This document shows positions 13,145-21,237 of a stretch of 64,000 nt of DNA, piece after piece. Source of the stretch: Lepidurus packardi (lineage: Eukaryota; Arthropoda; Branchiopoda; Notostraca; Triopsidae). The first letter of the stretch is position 1; each line of letters begins with the position of its first letter. The DNA is taken from the NCBI GenBank assembly GCA_023053545.1, contig JAKZAN010000071.1, positions 120,417 through 184,416 on the forward strand, in the 5' to 3' direction. Below the pieces are notes generated by a model, which was not told the DNA's origin, did not search any database, and worked only from the letters and a program-made list of their open reading frames with translations. A program made the translations under genes and the position numbers.

Positions 13145-13192
13145 CAAAACTAAAGCAATCTTAAAACCTGATTTTACACTAAAAGTGTAAAA
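13145..13192 (-). promoter_or_regulatory. cassette promoter 6: operator palindrome, 19 nt, -7 box
   Basis: Perfect palindrome at 13172-13192, 19-nt spacer, TAGTTTTG at 13145-13152. The centre is 125 bases from the ATG at 13057. It lies directly after the stop of the response regulator gene. Confidence 0.8.
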
Positions 13193-13221
13193 AATGTTAA
13201 ATGCGAGATTTTGTGAATTTT

Positions 13222-13875
13222 TCAGAGTAAGCCATTGGCACGACACTGTCTTATTATATCTTCATCATTACCCTTCTCTAATTCAAGTAGATCTTTAATT
13301 CGGCTCTTTCTCTTCTTAATCGTGTCTTCAGAAACATTCAGCTGATTGGCTATAGACTTAATCTGGCAGCCATCTGCAATAAAAGTGATAATTTGGCGGT
13401 CTAATGTGTCTAGTAATCCTTGCGAAAGCAAGCGCTCTTTAATACGTTCATGTACAAGTGGCGAATAATAAATAGCGCCCTCAAGTACCGAATTGAAAAT
13501 TTCTATTAATTGTGCCGGTTGGAAATCGCTCTTAATCAGCAAGCCATCTGGCTGCACGCGTTTCACGATTGAGTATAATTTTATCGAATCGAAGTGCGCG
13601 GTTACAATAATAATCTTAGTTCTTGGCATAAACCTTCGGACCAATACTGCTAAATCTTCACCCGAGCTAATCTTTTCTGCCCGATAAGCAGGCAAACTGT
13701 AATCCAAGAAGGCCAGTTCGAAAGCATCCGCATTTTCAGGATTGGTAATCACTTTAAACGCGCTTTCGCAGTCATGGCAGTCTACTGTCTCAATGCTATG
13801 TCTACTGTCTAGCGACAAAACCGATTTATAACCTTCAATCATCATTTGATGATCATCTACCATCAGTATTTTCAT
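13222..13875 (-). CDS. LuxR/NarL-type response regulator of the cassette island
   Basis: 217 residues. Receiver domain: MVDDHQ (Asp pair ~6-7), acceptor Asp in AFLDYSLPA near 59, Lys in GLLIKSDF near 113. HTH domain from ~155: LDRQIITFIADGCQIKSIANQ, VSEDTIKKRKSRIKDLLEL. It follows the sensor kinase gene by 42 bases on the same strand, so it is the cognate partner. LuxR-type regulators bind short palindromes as dimers, and a matching palindrome stands before seven transcription units here, including its own operon. I infer it activates them. Family and pairing sure; target assignment inferred. Confidence 0.92.
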   Translation of the reverse strand: MKILMVDDHQMMIEGYKSVLSLDSRHSIETVDCHDCESAFKVITNPENADAFELAFLDYSLPAYRAEKISSGEDLAVLVRRFMPRTKIIIVTAHFDSIKLYSIVKRVQPDGLLIKSDFQPAQLIEIFNSVLEGAIYYSPLVHERIKERLLSQGLLDTLDRQIITFIADGCQIKSIANQLNVSEDTIKKRKSRIKDLLELEKGNDEDIIRQCRANGLL

Positions 13876-13917
13876 AACAATATAATGTTAAATTTTTATA
13901 TTGTGAAAAGTACTAAA

Positions 13918-15942
13918 CTAAACTGGAACGGTCAAATTAATTTTAGTCCCTTGGCCTATTGTAGATTCAATTGCAAAAGTTCCAGACAATTCTTCCATGC
14001 GCGTCGTCATATTCTTCAAACCAATTCCGGCTCTAGCATCCTTAGTATTAAAGCCTATTCCGTCATCTGCAATACAAACATGGATGCGGCTGTCCACTTT
14101 CTTCATTGCAACCGAAACCGCATTAGCAGCAGCATATTTTTGAATATTTTGAAGCGCTTCTTGTAAAATCCTGAACAAATTAACTTGCGTATCAACGCCA
14201 ACTGAGTTCCAGTTGATTGTTTCATCAACTAATAAATCGAATTCAAGAGTAGAATGACTTTCGATGTTGGCAAACAATTCCTTAACAATATCAATAAAAC
14301 CCCTATTATTCGAAAAAATACTGCTGCTCAAGTCATGCGTGATATTCCTAATTTCCTCTTCTACTGATTTTATATCATCCAACTGCCTGCTAAAATCCTC
14401 CTGATTGGCCACGCCCGATTTCACAAATAAGACATAGAGATTCATGCGCACGCTAGACAACCGACCCATAACACCATCGTGAAGCTCCAACGAAATGCGT
14501 TGCTTTTCACGGTGCTTGCCCTCTTGGATTTTTTGATGCTGGTTCAACATCAGCTGATAAATCTCTTCGTTTGCATTTTGTTGTTCTTGCTTTAAGAGCA
14601 ATTCTCTATTTCTGCCAGACTGCAACTTGTTTTTATAGGAAAAGTAAAGCAGCAATAGCAGCATAGATGAAAATCCGGCAATCAGCCACCGCTGCATCGA
14701 CACTTGATCGTTTTCTATCCTTAAGCTATCTTTCTCGGCCGTAATTTCATCCGTTTCAAAGGCAATTCGCGCAAATTTATCGCGGGCAGCGCGTTCCACA
14801 TTTTGTAGACTGTCGCTGAGTTGGATGTAACGGTTAGCATATATGGTGCCTTGTCTTGGATTGGCTTCTGCTAATAGCTGCAAAATTTTTAATTCGTCCT
14901 CGAAAAATTGGGTTTTATGCGCGAGGACTTGCGCGGAATTTAAGTAACCTAATGCAGTTACAGTATCTTTTTCCGCTAAGTAATATTCTCCTAAGTAATG
15001 CTTCGAGGTGATTTGAATTGGAATTAATTGCAACCTATCGGCTATTCTTAAAGCTTCTTGAAACTTTAAGGAGGAATTCTTTTGTCCCAATTTAAATTGT
15101 GAATAACCAAGATTATTTGTAAGGTAACAGTAGTTCCTTGGGTCATCAGTCCTAAAGTTTTTCACAGCCAAGCCCTTCTTACACAGTAGAATTGCATTTT
15201 TATAATTGTTCTCGCTTTGACTAGCAACCGCCAGGTAATTATAAGCTGCAGCTTCAAGATTTGATCTAGGATTAAACTTCAAATAACTTTTACTAACCGC
15301 AAGTGCAGTTTGAAAATATTCAGTTGCTTTCGGATAATTACTGAGTCCGCATAAAGAATTTCCAAGCGTTATATAGCAATTATACATAACCTCATAATTC
15401 TTTCTTTTTTTTGCAATTTTCAGTGCCTGAATAGCGAGTTTCTCCGCGCTAATAAAATCTTTCTTAAAAGAAAGAATATCTGCTTTAGTGCCGATAGAGA
15501 TCGCTTGATAATCCAAATTATTAGTGATTTCAAAGCTTTTCTGCGCAATTGAATGGTATTTGAACGCCTTTTCATAATCCGCAACGTAACTATAATAATA
15601 ATTCCCTAATATAAAATTACAAAAAGCGACTTCAAAATGGTTAATTGGGTTCCGTATATCCGACAAAAGGACATTACAAAGCTTGACATACTTGAGGTTT
15701 TCTAGCGATAAATAAATCTCAATTAATCGGATATACCTCTTACGTGTAATCGGGTTCATTTCGTCCCCTTTAATTTTACCGTATACTGATTCTGCAATTT
15801 TTAATTTTGCCTCGCGCCCTTCTGTTTCTTTTGCCGCAATAAGCATATTATCAATTTCGTGGTCTGTATAGTATATTGTATTCTCCTTTTTACAGCTAAA
15901 AAAGAGAATACAACATAAACTAAAAACTACCGCTATTCGCAA
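13918..15942 (-). CDS. TPR sensor histidine kinase, HisKA_3 type
   Basis: 674 residues. An N-terminal signal with a lipobox-like FFSC (~16) is followed by tetratricopeptide repeats (~40-380) expected outside the inner membrane, one membrane helix (~414-431), a coiled coil, then HisKA_3 with the phospho-acceptor His in ISLELHDGVMGRLSS near 486. The HATPase domain has its N-box at ~585-600, DDGIGF ~628 and GIGLKNM ~642. This is the NarX/DesK-like class that pairs with LuxR-type regulators. A periplasmic TPR sensor suggests a peptide or protein ligand. First lies the lipoprotein gene at 15978, then this, then the regulator: one operon, with an operator-like palindrome in front, so probably self-amplifying. 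Confidence 0.93.
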   Translation of the reverse strand: MRIAVVFSLCCILFFSCKKENTIYYTDHEIDNMLIAAKETEGREAKLKIAESVYGKIKGDEMNPITRKRYIRLIEIYLSLENLKYVKLCNVLLSDIRNPINHFEVAFCNFILGNYYYSYVADYEKAFKYHSIAQKSFEITNNLDYQAISIGTKADILSFKKDFISAEKLAIQALKIAKKRKNYEVMYNCYITLGNSLCGLSNYPKATEYFQTALAVSKSYLKFNPRSNLEAAAYNYLAVASQSENNYKNAILLCKKGLAVKNFRTDDPRNYCYLTNNLGYSQFKLGQKNSSLKFQEALRIADRLQLIPIQITSKHYLGEYYLAEKDTVTALGYLNSAQVLAHKTQFFEDELKILQLLAEANPRQGTIYANRYIQLSDSLQNVERAARDKFARIAFETDEITAEKDSLRIENDQVSMQRWLIAGFSSMLLLLLYFSYKNKLQSGRNRELLLKQEQQNANEEIYQLMLNQHQKIQEGKHREKQRISLELHDGVMGRLSSVRMNLYVLFVKSGVANQEDFSRQLDDIKSVEEEIRNITHDLSSSIFSNNRGFIDIVKELFANIESHSTLEFDLLVDETINWNSVGVDTQVNLFRILQEALQNIQKYAAANAVSVAMKKVDSRIHVCIADDGIGFNTKDARAGIGLKNMTTRMEELSGTFAIESTIGQGTKINLTVPV

Positions 15943-15977
15943 AACATCAGATTTTTCCCAAATATATAAAAATTAAA

Positions 15978-16238
15978 TTATGGAACAATCGGCGTTGATG
16001 GTACTCTCGACGGCGGATCAGTATCGCCATCCTTCGCAAATGTCGCAACGCTATCTTGCTGTTGCTCATCATAGTTCTGAAATTGTTGCGATCCCAAATA
16101 CGTAGGGATTTCGCGTTTTCCTTCTGATGGAATTTCATCGACCGTGCAGGAAGTGAAAACCGAAGATAAAAACATTGCTGCAAAAAATAAGGCGCTTGAT
16201 GTGAGGTGATTTGTTTTTGAAGGTGTGTTAATTTTCAT
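15978..16238 (-). CDS. small lipoprotein heading the kinase/regulator operon
   Basis: 86 residues. A long signal segment with lipobox VFTSC puts the lipidated Cys near residue 31, leaving about 55 polar residues that are acidic and end Pro-rich (SRVPSTPIVP). No known domain. It precedes the sensor kinase by 35 bases and shares its promoter (16349-16396). It might modulate the kinase or serve as its signal, as small exported proteins beside kinases often do; the sequence cannot show this. Confidence 0.6.
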   Translation of the reverse strand: MKINTPSKTNHLTSSALFFAAMFLSSVFTSCTVDEIPSEGKREIPTYLGSQQFQNYDEQQQDSVATFAKDGDTDPPSRVPSTPIVP

Positions 16239-16348
16239 GGTAGAATATTAAAAGTGAGACAATAATTTCCTGTGCAGCGCTGTTCAAAACATTGTGCTGC
16301 AGTTTGTTAAAAAAAATTTCGGAATTCCCTACTTGTAATATTACAGCA

Positions 16349-16396
16349 CAAAACTACCACTGTGCCACGCGTCGATTTTACGCTAAAAGGATAAAA
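16349..16396 (-). promoter_or_regulatory. promoter of the kinase operon: imperfect operator, 19 nt, -7 box
   Basis: TAGTTTTG at 16349-16356, a 19-nt spacer unrelated to the other cassettes, then TTTTACGCT AAA AGGATAAAA at 16376-16396, an imperfect version of the palindrome, followed by the conserved TGTTAAA. Position and spacing equal those of the cassette promoters. It suggests weaker autoregulation. Confidence 0.65.
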
Positions 16397-16447
16397 AATG
16401 TTAAAATTTTGAAGTTATAAGCACCTGATCTATAGCCAGAATAATTG

Positions 16448-16545
16448 TTTGGGCGTTCCCCGCCGAAAAAAGCGGGTCGTGCTTTCCGCTACTATCTTTT
16501 TTCCGCTGCGCTGCAAAAAGGATATTCGCTGCAATCACTAACGCG
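16448..16545. repeat. 98-bp dispersed intergenic repeat, copy 2
   Basis: Nearly identical to 3015-3112. The remainder of 16239-16652 holds only the kinase promoter, this repeat and a terminator; I see no gene there. Confidence 0.7.
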
Positions 16546-16607
16546 CATTAGTATGCTGCTTGAAGTTTTATCGTACTTTCTACTTCGGCAGTTTCTTAAA
16601 ATAAAAA

Positions 16608-16633
16608 AAAGCCCTCAGTTTCCTGAAGGCTTT
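16608..16633 (-). terminator. hairpin terminator after the 68-residue membrane gene
   Basis: AAAGCCCTCAG / CTGAAGGCTTT with loop TTTC and one mismatch; part of the ~250-bp duplication with 18242-18498. Confidence 0.65.
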
Positions 16634-16652
16634 TGATTATGGTAGTGGAAAT

Positions 16653-16859
16653 CTATTGATTTTTGATTCGCGTAAAAAACTGAATACACAATCCAGAAAC
16701 AATCAGTACCCCAATGACTACTTGTGCTGTTATACTTCGATACAGATCGGAATCCCTTGTGCTATAGAGTATAAAGAGACCAGCTAAAGCGATTAAGGTG
16801 CGGACATATCTTTGGTGCCAAACACATTGGAACGTATATAAAGAAAACGGTTTTTTCAT
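16653..16859 (-). CDS. 68-residue membrane protein, putative immunity protein, copy 1
   Basis: Two hydrophobic helices (~21-36 and ~46-62) between a conserved N-terminus (MKKPFSLYTFQCVWHQRYVR) and the tail FFTRIKNQ. It is about 70% identical to the protein at 18290-18496, with both ends fully conserved. It starts 24 bases after the Cys-rich secreted gene at 16884, the same order as in the 3-13 kb cassettes, hence the immunity guess. Confidence 0.6.
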   Translation of the reverse strand: MKKPFSLYTFQCVWHQRYVRTLIALAGLFILYSTRDSDLYRSITAQVVIGVLIVSGLCIQFFTRIKNQ

Positions 16860-16883
16860 TGGAAATGCTTTTATTTATAAAGT

Positions 16884-17542
16884 CTATGCTGGACAACCTG
16901 CAATACATTCATTCAAAGCATAAACTGCATCTTCCAAGCAACGATTGTGCAAAATCCAACCGCCAGCCATACTGACAGCAGCTCCGAAAATTCCACTTGT
17001 AGCCGATCCCATTGCGACGAGGCTTGTGTATGCCATATCACAAGTATCCATAGATCTACACGCTATATTTATGCATTCATTAACACAATTATTCGATCCT
17101 GTAGCAAGTTTGCTAAATTGTTTAATATTTTGCTGTCGTATTAATTCACGTAGTTCCGTTTTATGTTCCGCAGCTGTAGAAAAAAACATTGAATTTTGTT
17201 CCACAACATTTATCGACAGTATTTCATATCTATCGAACAATTCATCAACTTCTTTAGCGTCTTTAAATCCTGTATAACTTAAATTTTCTTTGACGTCTAA
17301 CTTCATCTCTTCAAAAGTATTGTAAGATGAAAAATTAAAATCCCCTAATTTAGCCGTGATATCAAGGGATGTTTTTGTAAATTCCTGATATGAGAGAGAA
17401 TTAATCATTTCGTTATATAAAATAGAAAAATCAGTTGATTCATTTCGTTGCGCAGCATTTTTCTGTGTATGATCTATTTCAGAATTTGCGCACGACCGAT
17501 TATTAAAGCAAGGATAAAAAAAGGATAATAAAAAAATTTCAT
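16884..17542 (-). pseudogene. Cys-rich secreted bacteriocin-like protein gene, frame broken after the signal peptide
   Basis: The main frame (ATG at 17408, 174 residues) is open further upstream, but its upstream part has no ATG. A second frame, 17474-17542, encodes a good signal peptide (MKFFYYPFFILALIIGRAQ) and stops a few codons later. A one-base indel in a short A run near the cleavage site would join them, giving about 219 residues. The mature part has a helical region (NTFEEMKLDV) and a C-terminal ~70 residues with seven Cys flanking a Gly/Ala-rich hydrophobic stretch (ATSGIFGAAVSMAGGWIL), somewhat like halocin-C8-type peptides. The break may be a sequencing error. Confidence 0.55.
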
Positions 17543-17635
17543 TTTGTTTAATTTAGAAGTTATTTAAAAGTGAATAATATATATACATCGGTTAGTGTTT
17601 TTAGATAACAATCAATGTTTTTGTATATCTGACTG

Positions 17636-18097
17636 TTATTTTTCTCTCGACCTAATTACTTCGAGATTTAGCTTATAATCAAAATAAGAATATTCAATAG
17701 AATCGTCTGGATTAGTATATTTCGTAAACCCTATCTTTCTGCCCTTTGAATAAAATAGATGAAACCGATTGAACGCATTATTTTTTTTCGTTGCTACGTT
17801 CTCATCAAATTGCAACAACACTTCATCAATAGCATTACTGTTCGTGTAGTCGCGCGCTACGAAAGATATTTTATATATTTTGCCATTATGTACGTACACC
17901 TGTAAATCTTTTACATACCCAACTTCAGCTGATAAGTTGCAATTTTTAAGATGGTACGTGTCTTGCCCCACAAACTGAAGATCCTTTGTTTTTTCAATTA
18001 GCTGAAAATTTGATCCAATTAAAAATTGCCCAAAACCGACAAAATCTCCAGTAGCAAGATTAGTCAAGTGGAAAATAATTAGTATTAATGCTTTCAT
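17636..18097 (-). CDS. secreted protein of unknown function
   Basis: 153 residues with a short N-terminal hydrophobic segment (MKALILIIFHLTNLATG) that may act as a signal peptide. The rest is beta-rich and soluble (VQ-rich strands such as LQVYVHNGKIYKISFVARD), with one Cys near residue 52. No family recognised. It has its own standard -7 box (18150-18157) and no operator palindrome. It sits between the duplicated membrane genes, so it may belong to the second secreted/immunity locus. Confidence 0.5.
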   Translation of the reverse strand: MKALILIIFHLTNLATGDFVGFGQFLIGSNFQLIEKTKDLQFVGQDTYHLKNCNLSAEVGYVKDLQVYVHNGKIYKISFVARDYTNSNAIDEVLLQFDENVATKKNNAFNRFHLFYSKGRKIGFTKYTNPDDSIEYSYFDYKLNLEVIRSREK

Positions 18098-18149
18098 AGT
18101 TTCAATCTTAATAGAAAATTAAATAGCAAAAACAACACTTATTGTTCTG

Positions 18150-18157
18150 CAAATATA
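18150..18157 (-). promoter_or_regulatory. -7 promoter box
   Basis: TATATTTG on the minus strand, a full match to the Bacteroidetes TAnnTTTG box, 53 bases before the ATG at 18097. No clear -33 element. Confidence 0.4.
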
Positions 18158-18244
18158 TAGATCATAAATGCATCCCGTAATATTTTTGTAGTATTTTTTT
18201 TATAATATTGGCAATTTCTTGCAACTGAATGATATGTAAGCAAA

Positions 18245-18270
18245 AAAGCCCTCAGTTTCCTGAAGGCTTT
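18245..18270 (-). terminator. hairpin terminator after the second membrane gene copy
   Basis: Same hairpin as 16608-16633 (AAAGCCCTCAG / CTGAAGGCTTT, loop TTTC). Confidence 0.65.
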
Positions 18271-18289
18271 TGATTATGGTAGTGGAAAT

Positions 18290-18496
18290 CTATTGATTTT
18301 TGATCCGAGTAAAAAACTGAATACAGAATCCAGAAACAACCATCACCCCAATGCAAACTTTCGCTGTTATAATTCGATACTGATCGGAATACCATGTGCC
18401 GAAGATTATCGACATACAAACTAACGCGATTAAGGTGCGGATGTATCTTTGGTGCCAAACACATTGGAACGTATACAAACAAAACGGTTTTTTCAT
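18290..18496 (-). CDS. 68-residue membrane protein, putative immunity protein, copy 2
   Basis: A paralogue of 16653-16859: same length, same N-terminus (MKKPFCLYTFQCVWHQRY) and tail (FFTRIKNQ), with a divergent first helix. No secreted gene lies directly upstream; the next gene on that side is the aldehyde dehydrogenase with its own terminator. It may be a stand-alone immunity gene against a related product, or a remnant of a lost cassette. Confidence 0.55.
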   Translation of the reverse strand: MKKPFCLYTFQCVWHQRYIRTLIALVCMSIIFGTWYSDQYRIITAKVCIGVMVVSGFCIQFFTRIKNQ

Positions 18497-18511
18497 TAGT
18501 GTATTTTTAAA

Positions 18512-18535
18512 AAACCCTCAGTTTCCTGAGGGTTT
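18512..18535 (-). terminator. terminator of the aldehyde dehydrogenase gene
   Basis: Perfect stem AAACCCTCAG / CTGAGGGTTT, loop TTTC, followed by a T run in minus-strand RNA, 20 bases after the stop at 18555. The stem and loop resemble those of the two duplicated hairpins. Confidence 0.8.
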
Positions 18536-18554
18536 ACAATAAATTTATTGTTTG

Positions 18555-20099
18555 CTACAAATCAAATTTGATTCCTTGCGCTAATGGCAAGCTGGTGGTG
18601 TAGTTGATTGTGTTGGTTTGTCGGCGCATGTAAATTTTCCAAGCATCAGAACCTGATTCGCGGCCACCGCCTGTTTCTTTTTCGCCACCAAAAGCACCGC
18701 CAATTTCGGCACCAGAAGTTCCGATGTTCACATTGGCAATTCCGCAATCTGATCCCGCAACCGAAAGGAATCTTTCAGCCTCACGCAAGTTGTTGGTCAT
18801 AATCGCAGATGAAAGTCCTTGCGCCACGCCGTTTTGAACGTCGATTGCGTTTTCGACATCACCGGCATACTTTAACAAGTATAAAACTGGTGCAAATGTT
18901 TCATGTTGCACGATTGCAAAACTGTTGTCGGCTTCTGCAATGGCAGGCTTCACGTAGCAACCGCTTTCGTAACCTTCGCCAGACAAAACGCCGCCTTCAA
19001 CAAGCAATTTTCCGCCTTGCGCCACAACTGCTTGCAACGCATTTTGGTAGGCTTCCACAGCGCCCGTATCAATTAGTGGTCCAACGTGATTTTTTTGATC
19101 CAATGGATTTCCAATTTTCAATTGGCCATAAGCCGAAACGATTGCATCTTTCACTTTATCATAAATGCTTTCGTGTATAATCAAACGTCTGGTCGATGTG
19201 CAACGCTGGCCTGCAGTTCCAACTGCGCCAAATACCGCACCTATTACAGTCATCTTGATATCCGCGTCTGGTGTTACAATAATTGCGTTGTTTCCGCCCA
19301 ATTCCAACAAAGATTTCCCGAGACGACCAGCCACAGCTTGCGCTACGATTTTGCCCATTCTAGTTGATCCTGTTGCCGAAACTAATGGTACACGTTTGTC
19401 GTGCGTCATCAATTCGCCAATCGTGTAATCACCATTGATTAAGCATGAAATTCCTTCTGGAAGGTTATTTTCTTTGATTACTTCTGCAATAATATTTTGG
19501 CATGCGATGCCACACAAAGGTGTTTTTTCTGAAGGTTTCCAAACGCAAACATCGCCTGCAATCCACGCCAATGCTGTGTTCCAAGCCCAAACCGCCACTG
19601 GAAAGTTAAAAGCCGAGATGATTCCGACTACGCCAAGCGGATGGTATTGCTCATACATTCTGTGGCCTGGGCGTTCAGAGTGCATGGTTAGTCCGTGCAA
19701 TTGTCTTGACAAACCAACAGCGAAATCGCAGATGTCGATCATTTCTTGAACCTCGCCATAACCTTCTTGCAAAGATTTACCCATTTCATAAGAAACAAGT
19801 TTCCCCAAAGCTTCTTTGTTTTTTCTTAGTTTTTCGCCAAACTGGCGTACGATTTCACCACGTTGTGGCGCTGGCATTAAACGAAATGTTTTGAAAGCCT
19901 CAGTCGCTTTGGTCATGACGTGCTCGTAATCTTCCTTAGTGGACATTCGCACTTTTCCAATCAATTGGCCGTCTACTGGCGAATGTGATTCTAGGATGGC
20001 ACCTGATGAAAAGTTTTCTTGACCGGTTGATGTTCCTTCGTTAATATCTTTGATTCCCAATTGTTTCAATGCCTCATGCATTCCGAAATTGTCTGCCAT
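18555..20099 (-). CDS. amaB: aldehyde dehydrogenase, ALDH7/AmaB-like
   Basis: 514 residues of the NAD-dependent aldehyde dehydrogenase superfamily. Visible are the Rossmann region (IISAFNFPVAVWAWNTALA, VWKPSEKTPL), the general-base Glu in LLELGGNNA (~269) and the catalytic Cys in AGQRCTSTRR (~303). The long GQRCTSTRRLIIHE motif and N-terminal layout fit the ALDH7 (antiquitin / alpha-aminoadipate semialdehyde dehydrogenase) branch used in lysine breakdown, so the gene name is a best guess. Single gene with its own terminator. Superfamily certain, substrate probable. Confidence 0.85.
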   Translation of the reverse strand: MADNFGMHEALKQLGIKDINEGTSTGQENFSSGAILESHSPVDGQLIGKVRMSTKEDYEHVMTKATEAFKTFRLMPAPQRGEIVRQFGEKLRKNKEALGKLVSYEMGKSLQEGYGEVQEMIDICDFAVGLSRQLHGLTMHSERPGHRMYEQYHPLGVVGIISAFNFPVAVWAWNTALAWIAGDVCVWKPSEKTPLCGIACQNIIAEVIKENNLPEGISCLINGDYTIGELMTHDKRVPLVSATGSTRMGKIVAQAVAGRLGKSLLELGGNNAIIVTPDADIKMTVIGAVFGAVGTAGQRCTSTRRLIIHESIYDKVKDAIVSAYGQLKIGNPLDQKNHVGPLIDTGAVEAYQNALQAVVAQGGKLLVEGGVLSGEGYESGCYVKPAIAEADNSFAIVQHETFAPVLYLLKYAGDVENAIDVQNGVAQGLSSAIMTNNLREAERFLSVAGSDCGIANVNIGTSGAEIGGAFGGEKETGGGRESGSDAWKIYMRRQTNTINYTTSLPLAQGIKFDL

Positions 20100-20235
20100 A
20101 ATATTTGTTTATGTTGTGATTTTGATGTTTTTACAATGTGACGCAAATGTATTACTATTTTCTTTAGTCGTAAAGACAAAAGTCGCAATGTCCTGGCTTA
20201 GTAAACATATTCCGCAATCGCTTTCGGATCTTAAA

Positions 20236-20670
20236 GAAATCAAAATTCCAAAAAAACTAAATTCCAAAAACCAAACGTAACCGGTTCAAAGTCACAGGAA
20301 AAAATCAAATTCCAAAAAATCAAATTCCAAAAACCAACCGTAACCGGTTCAAAGTCACAGGAAAAAATCAAAGTCCAAAAAATCAAAGTCCAAAAACCAA
20401 CCGTAACCGGTTCAAAGTCACAGGAAAAAATCAAATTCCAAAAAATCAAATTCCAAAAACCAACCGTAACCGGTTCAAAGTCAGTAGAGGTAAAAAGCAA
20501 TTTTTGTTCATGTTATCGGGGGAAAGATCAAATTCCAAAAAACTAAATTCCAAAAACCAAACGTAACCGGTTCAAAGTCATTAGAGATAACAAGCAGCTT
20601 TCGTTCAGGTTAACGGGGAAAAAAAATTCCAAAAACTAAATTCCAAAAACCAAAGCTTTATCCGGTTTCA
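20236..20670. repeat. minisatellite of ~62-bp and ~95-bp units
   Basis: Four tandem units of about 62 bp, each with AAATTCCAAAAA, a second AAATTCCAAAAACCAA, CGTAACCGGTTCAAAGTCA and CAGGAAAAAATC, then longer units in which the last part is replaced by TAACAAGCAGCTTTCGTTCAGG. Related arrays are at 21614-21735 and 22605-22955. An open frame of 86 codons across it is a by-product of the repeat length. The rest of 20100-20736 holds no gene. Confidence 0.8.
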
Positions 20671-20736
20671 AGTACTCAGACACTAGGACGGAGTCGGCAC
20701 GAGCAGGATGGACGCGCTGGCTGCGTTTTACCGCAA

Positions 20737-21045
20737 TTACATCATTGAAAACAAGTGTCTAGCTGCGAATACAATTGAAAAAAACACTAAGACCTTATTC
20801 GACTTTTTCTTTATTAGTAGAAAACTACATATTGCTAAACATAAAAAAAGAAACACATCTATTATTTGAGGTGTTGAACTATAAAGCGGTCTAATCAAAT
20901 TTGGCAATGTCTTAATATATTTCTCTTTCAATAAAAGAAAATTTGATTGCGATTGAGAAAAATTATTTTGCCAAAAATAGATCCAGTATATTAAATCTAA
21001 AAGGCTAGATAGTACAAGTGCTACGGTTATATATTTTATTTTCAT
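20737..21045 (-). CDS. small membrane protein
   Basis: 102 residues with an N-terminal hydrophobic helix (~5-25), a polar stretch, a second helix (~62-80) and a third segment (~84-100, VLVFFSIVFAARHLFSMM). No family recognised. It is the last open gene of a minus-strand group of small membrane genes preceded by an ACACT-type operator promoter at 21503-21550. Probably another putative immunity gene that lost its secreted partner. Confidence 0.5.
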   Translation of the reverse strand: MKIKYITVALVLSSLLDLIYWIYFWQNNFSQSQSNFLLLKEKYIKTLPNLIRPLYSSTPQIIDVFLFLCLAICSFLLIKKKSNKVLVFFSIVFAARHLFSMM

Positions 21046-21069
21046 ATTTAAAAAAAAATTTCTATTGTT

Positions 21070-21189
21070 TTATTTTGCACTGCTATTGGCTTTATTGGCA
21101 TAATATTTACGTTTTGTTCCAAAATAAATTAGAGAGCCCAAAAATGGCAAAGCACATATTAAAAAATAATAATTGGCCTTATTTCCTCT
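21070..21189 (-). pseudogene. remnant of a PLDc_N-like small membrane protein
   Basis: An open frame of 39 codons without ATG, starting just after an in-frame TGA and containing ICALPFLGSLIYFGTKRK. This matches the FPVIGSLIYF / FPLIGSILYF segment of the proteins at 7697 and 5502. The first helix is missing. Confidence 0.5.
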
Positions 21190-21237
21190 TCATTGAATTA
21201 GCAACAACATAACGGTAATTAAACCGAAGGATATCGA

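Larger units (their letters stand above)
18242..18498. repeat. ~255-bp duplication of membrane gene plus terminator
   Basis: This block (terminator and 68-residue gene) duplicates 16605-16861 in the same orientation. The ends, from the hairpin to the first third of the gene and around the ATG, are nearly identical; the middle has diverged. Confidence 0.7.

Noticed and set aside
3015-18500. Island as a prophage or transposon
   Set aside because: No integrase, transposase, structural phage gene or tRNA attachment site was found; only repeats at the edges.
20236-20482. Regular ~62-bp repeats as a CRISPR array
   Set aside because: The whole unit repeats, including what would be spacers; no unique spacers and no cas genes.
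20240-20500. 86-codon open frame on the minus strand
   Set aside because: It is entirely repeat sequence whose unit length happens to keep frame; the product is a repeated peptide with no support as a gene.
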